Shown here piece after piece: positions 11,869-14,107 of a DNA stretch of 14,107 bases; the first letter of the stretch is position 1, and each line of letters starts with the position of its first letter. Under the pieces are notes generated by a model that worked only from the letters and a program-made list of their open reading frames with translations, was not told the origin of the DNA and ran no database searches. Made by a program: the position numbers and the translations under genes. The stretch comes from VGKU01 sp964388785 (GTDB lineage Bacteria; Patescibacteriota; Patescibacteriia; UBA9934; GWF2-40-263), in contig CAYMBX010000027.1 in assembly GCA_964388785.1 (NCBI GenBank), forward strand, positions 1-14,107, in the 5' to 3' direction.

Positions 11869-13650
11869 CTACTGCACAGGGGTGGGCTGCTCAGCCAGGG
11901 GCTGAGCGCTGATCCGTGCAGTGAAGTTGAGAAGGTTGAAGCTCTCGATCGGCACAGTCGGCTCGTCCGTCTCGAGAAAACCGATGTCCACCTCGTCGCC
12001 AGGCCGTGCAACGACGAGCTCGGGCGAGATCTTGCTTGTCCCCGTGAAGATACGCGAGAGTACGTCGTTGCGGAGTGTGAGATGGCAAATCGTGTTCCCA
12101 TCGAGGACGGGGCACGCGTACCGATCGATCACCCCACGCTTGTGCGCGAGATCCGACTGAGACGTCGGGTTCTCGGCGTTGCCGCTCTTCACCAGGTCTT
12201 GCCGGTACCTTGTGAGCGCGGCGTGTTTGCTCTCCCCAAGCGAGACGCTGGTGTTGCTTGCGCGCACCAGGGCGAGCCGCTGGAAGATGCCGGATTCGGA
12301 GATGACCGGCACCACCCACGTGAGCTCGCCGTAGATGTTGTAGAGGATCGGCTGGGTCGCGTACCAGCCGCTGAAATTGGAGACGGCCGTGTTGACCGCT
12401 TCCATCACTCCACTCTCGTCTGAGCCGGAGAGACGGTAGATACGCGTGTGACCGGTGCGCGTGTTCATGAGTGCGAAGCCGACGAGCGAGTCGTCGGTGC
12501 CCTTCGAGCTGGTGAGGCCCGTAAACCAGTACGCCTGGCCGTCGTCGCCCCAGGTGAGCCAGAGGGCATCCGGGTCGACCTGCGAAGTCTTGGGATCGGT
12601 CGGAATGTTCACCCCTTCCTCATCCCAGACCGCGTTCCACCATCCGCCGACGTACTTGCCATAGTCGTCCAAACGGTCTTTGGCGAACTCGAGCGGCACG
12701 ATGCGATCGATCCACGTCGGGGCGTTCTCGGCCGTGTACTCCTCAATCGCGCCGGTCTCCGGGTTCACGACCGCGACGCCGAGTACGATCTCGCCTCCGT
12801 AGCCGATCGACGGCTCGTAGACAGTGACGACGTAGAACGGGTTTCCACTGTCGTCGAGCTCGAACGTGTAGTCGGTTGTCCCGCGGAAGACGAATCCGTG
12901 GGTGTAGAGATGCCGCTCCAGGTTGTCGCCCCAGAACGCGCTTGGAACGTAGCGGAACTTGCGGTTCTCGACGAGCGTCGCGGGAATCTTGGGATCTTCC
13001 GCCGAAACGATGACGTAGCCGGGAGTAGTGTCCGCGGCCTGCCAGGCGGCGAAGCCTTGGAACTCGAGCGGTGCGACCCAGACCAGCTTGTCACCCACCT
13101 TCTGGATGGTCAGGTCGCCGATCTTGAACCGGCTCCCGATCGCCGTGTTCTCGGACTGGCCGAGCGCTTTCTTCGCGATCCAGCCCGCCTGGGTCTTGGA
13201 GACCATGCGCACATGGTCGACGTCGACAGGAGCCATGTCGGCCTTCCATTCGCGCTCCTCGACATTGTTGGAGACGAGTGCGCGGTAGTCGTCGGCACGG
13301 AACATGGCGCATCCGCGCAGACCGCCGATCGTGGGAAGTGCAACGAGGATCGCCGCTGCCACAAGAGCACGGATCGGGCCGTAACTGTGGTCGGAGCCGC
13401 GGTAGCCGCTGTAGGCGCCGATGAGGCACCAGATGACGTTGGTAGCAAGACCAACAGCCACAATCCACCAGATACCTGCGCCCCAGAAGGGGCCGATGAG
13501 CTGTGGTGTGGTGAGCCATGCCATGAGGCTGCCGAACACCGTGAAGATGCCGGTGAGCACGAACCATTTGATGGCCCATCGCTCGCGACCGAAGTCGAAG
13601 GGAATGCCGGCTACGAGACCGACGACCAGGCCGATAATCCAGAATGCCAC
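11869..13650 (-). CDS. Large membrane-anchored protein of unknown function (593 residues) with internal beta-type repeats
   Basis: I cannot name the family with certainty. The N terminus has four hydrophobic segments (about 3-18, 26-47, 57-80, 93-111). The rest (about 112-593) is probably one large domain set outside the membrane or at its surface. It contains four similar units: DKLVWVAPLEF (187-197), GNPFYVVTVYEP (269-280), GQAYWFTGLTSS (371-382) and GELTWVVPVISES (441-453). Units 1-3 are followed within about 10-20 residues by a strand/turn such as GVAVVNPETGA or GFALMNTRTGH, reminiscent of PepSY-type repeats. The end (505-575: RGVID, DGNTICHLTL, ARPGDEVDIGF) looks OB-fold-like. GTG start with SD AAAGGAG 8 bases upstream. 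The base composition is clearly GC-richer than the genes to the left; foreign origin is possible. Confidence 0.85.
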   Translation of the reverse strand: MAFWIIGLVVGLVAGIPFDFGRERWAIKWFVLTGIFTVFGSLMAWLTTPQLIGPFWGAGIWWIVAVGLATNVIWCLIGAYSGYRGSDHSYGPIRALVAAAILVALPTIGGLRGCAMFRADDYRALVSNNVEEREWKADMAPVDVDHVRMVSKTQAGWIAKKALGQSENTAIGSRFKIGDLTIQKVGDKLVWVAPLEFQGFAAWQAADTTPGYVIVSAEDPKIPATLVENRKFRYVPSAFWGDNLERHLYTHGFVFRGTTDYTFELDDSGNPFYVVTVYEPSIGYGGEIVLGVAVVNPETGAIEEYTAENAPTWIDRIVPLEFAKDRLDDYGKYVGGWWNAVWDEEGVNIPTDPKTSQVDPDALWLTWGDDGQAYWFTGLTSSKGTDDSLVGFALMNTRTGHTRIYRLSGSDESGVMEAVNTAVSNFSGWYATQPILYNIYGELTWVVPVISESGIFQRLALVRASNTSVSLGESKHAALTRYRQDLVKSGNAENPTSQSDLAHKRGVIDRYACPVLDGNTICHLTLRNDVLSRIFTGTSKISPELVVARPGDEVDIGFLETDEPTVPIESFNLLNFTARISAQPLAEQPTPVQ

Positions 13651-13658
13651 GGTACTTT

Positions 13659-13747
13659 CTCCTTTCTGAGAGGAACACTCGGCTTTTTCTCCGCCGCGGA
13701 GGTCAGAAATGACTGACGAATATAGCGCATTTTTGACAAAAAGTCAA
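13659..13747 (-). promoter_or_regulatory. Promoter, possible operator and ribosome binding site of the 593-residue gene
   Basis: Minus strand: TTGACT (13742-13747), 17 bases, TATATT (13719-13724); start expected near 13712. The leader is about 60 bases and holds a short hairpin (CTCCG/CGGAG, 13689-13701) and the Shine-Dalgarno AAAGGAG (13659-13665). A perfect inverted repeat TTGAC-AAAAA-GTCAA (13733-13747) covers the -35 and could be an operator. Confidence 0.7.
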
Positions 13748-13752
13748 TCTCA

Positions 13753-13810
13753 ACCCCTGCGGTACCGCGGGGGTGAAAAAAAGAAACGACCCGGAACGAT
13801 GTCCAGGTCG
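13753..13810 (-). terminator. Terminator of the right-edge gene plus a second hairpin
   Basis: Minus strand: a 9-pair stem CGACCTGGA/TTCCGGGTCG (13787-13810, one T-G pair, loop of about 5) is followed by TTTCTTTTTTT (13776-13786), a strong intrinsic terminator 14 bases after the stop at 13824. Directly after it lies a second GC-rich hairpin, ACCCC-T-GCGG-TA-CCGC-G-GGGGT (13753-13774), centred on GGTACC, with no T-run right behind it. Confidence 0.75.
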
Positions 13811-13823
13811 AGGAAGGGAATGG

Positions 13824-14107
13824 TCACGGGCAGCCGTGTTCCACACGAAGCTCGTAGGAGAGCTCATCGCACGGAATGGCGCCCGCGGCTGGTGTGGTGG
13901 GTGCGGAACGGATCGACGGGACGGAAGGGGTTGAGGTGGCAGCTGAACCACTGCTCGGTAGTGTGAGCTCTCCCGCGTTGTAGCGAGGGACCCACATGAT
14001 GAGCAGAAGCGCGAGCGCGCCGACCACGACTGCGGTCTGATACCGCCAGTCGTTGCCGACCCGGCGGAATCCCCACGTCCCTGCGATCACGATCCCGAAG
14101 GTCGCGA
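13824..14107 (-). CDS. Small membrane protein with Ser/Pro/Thr-rich linker, 5' end outside the window
   Basis: The frame is open to the right edge, so the start is unknown; an internal GTG at 14090 is possible but the upstream codons (ATFGI before it) look like the end of a membrane helix. Visible parts: the end of one hydrophobic segment (ATFGIVIAGTWGF), a polar loop RRVGNDWRYQT, a second membrane helix AVVVGALALLLIMWV, a low-complexity linker rich in Ser, Thr, Pro and Ala, and a C terminus with two Cys (IPCDEL ... EHGCP) that could form a disulfide outside the cell. The function is unknown. It shares the GC-rich composition of the 593-residue gene and ends in its own terminator. Confidence 0.6.
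   Translation of the reverse strand, partial: ATFGIVIAGTWGFRRVGNDWRYQTAVVVGALALLLIMWVPRYNAGELTLPSSGSAATSTPSVPSIRSAPTTPAAGAIPCDELSYELRVEHGCP

Noticed and set aside
12448..13716. Plus-strand frame of 422 codons
   Set aside because: Antisense shadow of the GC-rich 593-residue gene. Long open antisense frames are expected at high GC, and the minus-strand frame has promoter, SD, terminator and TM pattern.
1..14107. CRISPR array, toxin-antitoxin pair or insertion sequence with transposase
   Set aside because: No regularly spaced repeats, no recognisable toxin-antitoxin pair and no transposase or integrase were found in any frame.

Overview
The window looks like chromosomal DNA of a small-genome bacterium, most likely of the Candidate Phyla Radiation (Patescibacteria). 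This is inferred from gene content and protein style: compact operons, a MurG whose first glycine-rich loop reads GGGTLGPVTP, a bacterial translin-family gene, a stand-alone 78-residue NifU C-terminal domain, and many tiny genes. TGA is used as a stop (for example in ATGA overlaps), which argues against the recoded Gracilibacteria/Absconditabacteria. I cannot assign a phylum without a search.

Almost everything is on the minus strand; read it from right to left. (a) 11.87-14.11 kb is a visibly GC-richer block: the end of a small membrane protein gene, then a 593-residue membrane-anchored protein with its own sigma70-type promoter, Shine-Dalgarno site, GTG start and terminator. (b) 10.6-11.8 kb holds tdk (thymidine kinase), rpmA (ribosomal protein L27) and a NifU-like Fe-S scaffold, each with a recognisable promoter; rpmA has a clear terminator. 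(c) 6.65-10.45 kb is a peptidoglycan cluster: small membrane protein - mraY - ftsW - murG. It covers lipid I synthesis, lipid II synthesis and a SEDS glycan polymerase/division protein. (d) 6.48-6.65 kb is non-coding, highly structured DNA that may encode an RNA. (e) 5.8-6.48 kb is the only plus-strand stretch: a promoter, a 58-base tRNA-Lys fragment, a 160-base palindrome-rich spacer, an intact tRNA-Lys(UUU), a terminator, and a 56-residue CxxC/CxxC protein with its own promoter and terminator. (f) 1-5.74 kb is one tightly packed minus-strand operon: P-type cation ATPase - 41-residue basic protein - translin-family protein - unknown protein - family 2 glycosyltransferase - murD (runs off the left edge). 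Three of its junctions overlap or nearly touch.

The points most worth following up are: the split or duplicated tRNA-Lys and its palindromic insert; a recurrent leader element (conserved motif plus a hairpin with compensated arms) in front of murD, ftsW and the mraY unit; short-leader or leaderless promoter geometry at the ATPase, nifU-like and tdk genes, in contrast to the long-leader, strong-SD design of the GC-rich 593-residue gene; and the structured intergenic region between murG and the CxxC gene. None has been checked against a database.
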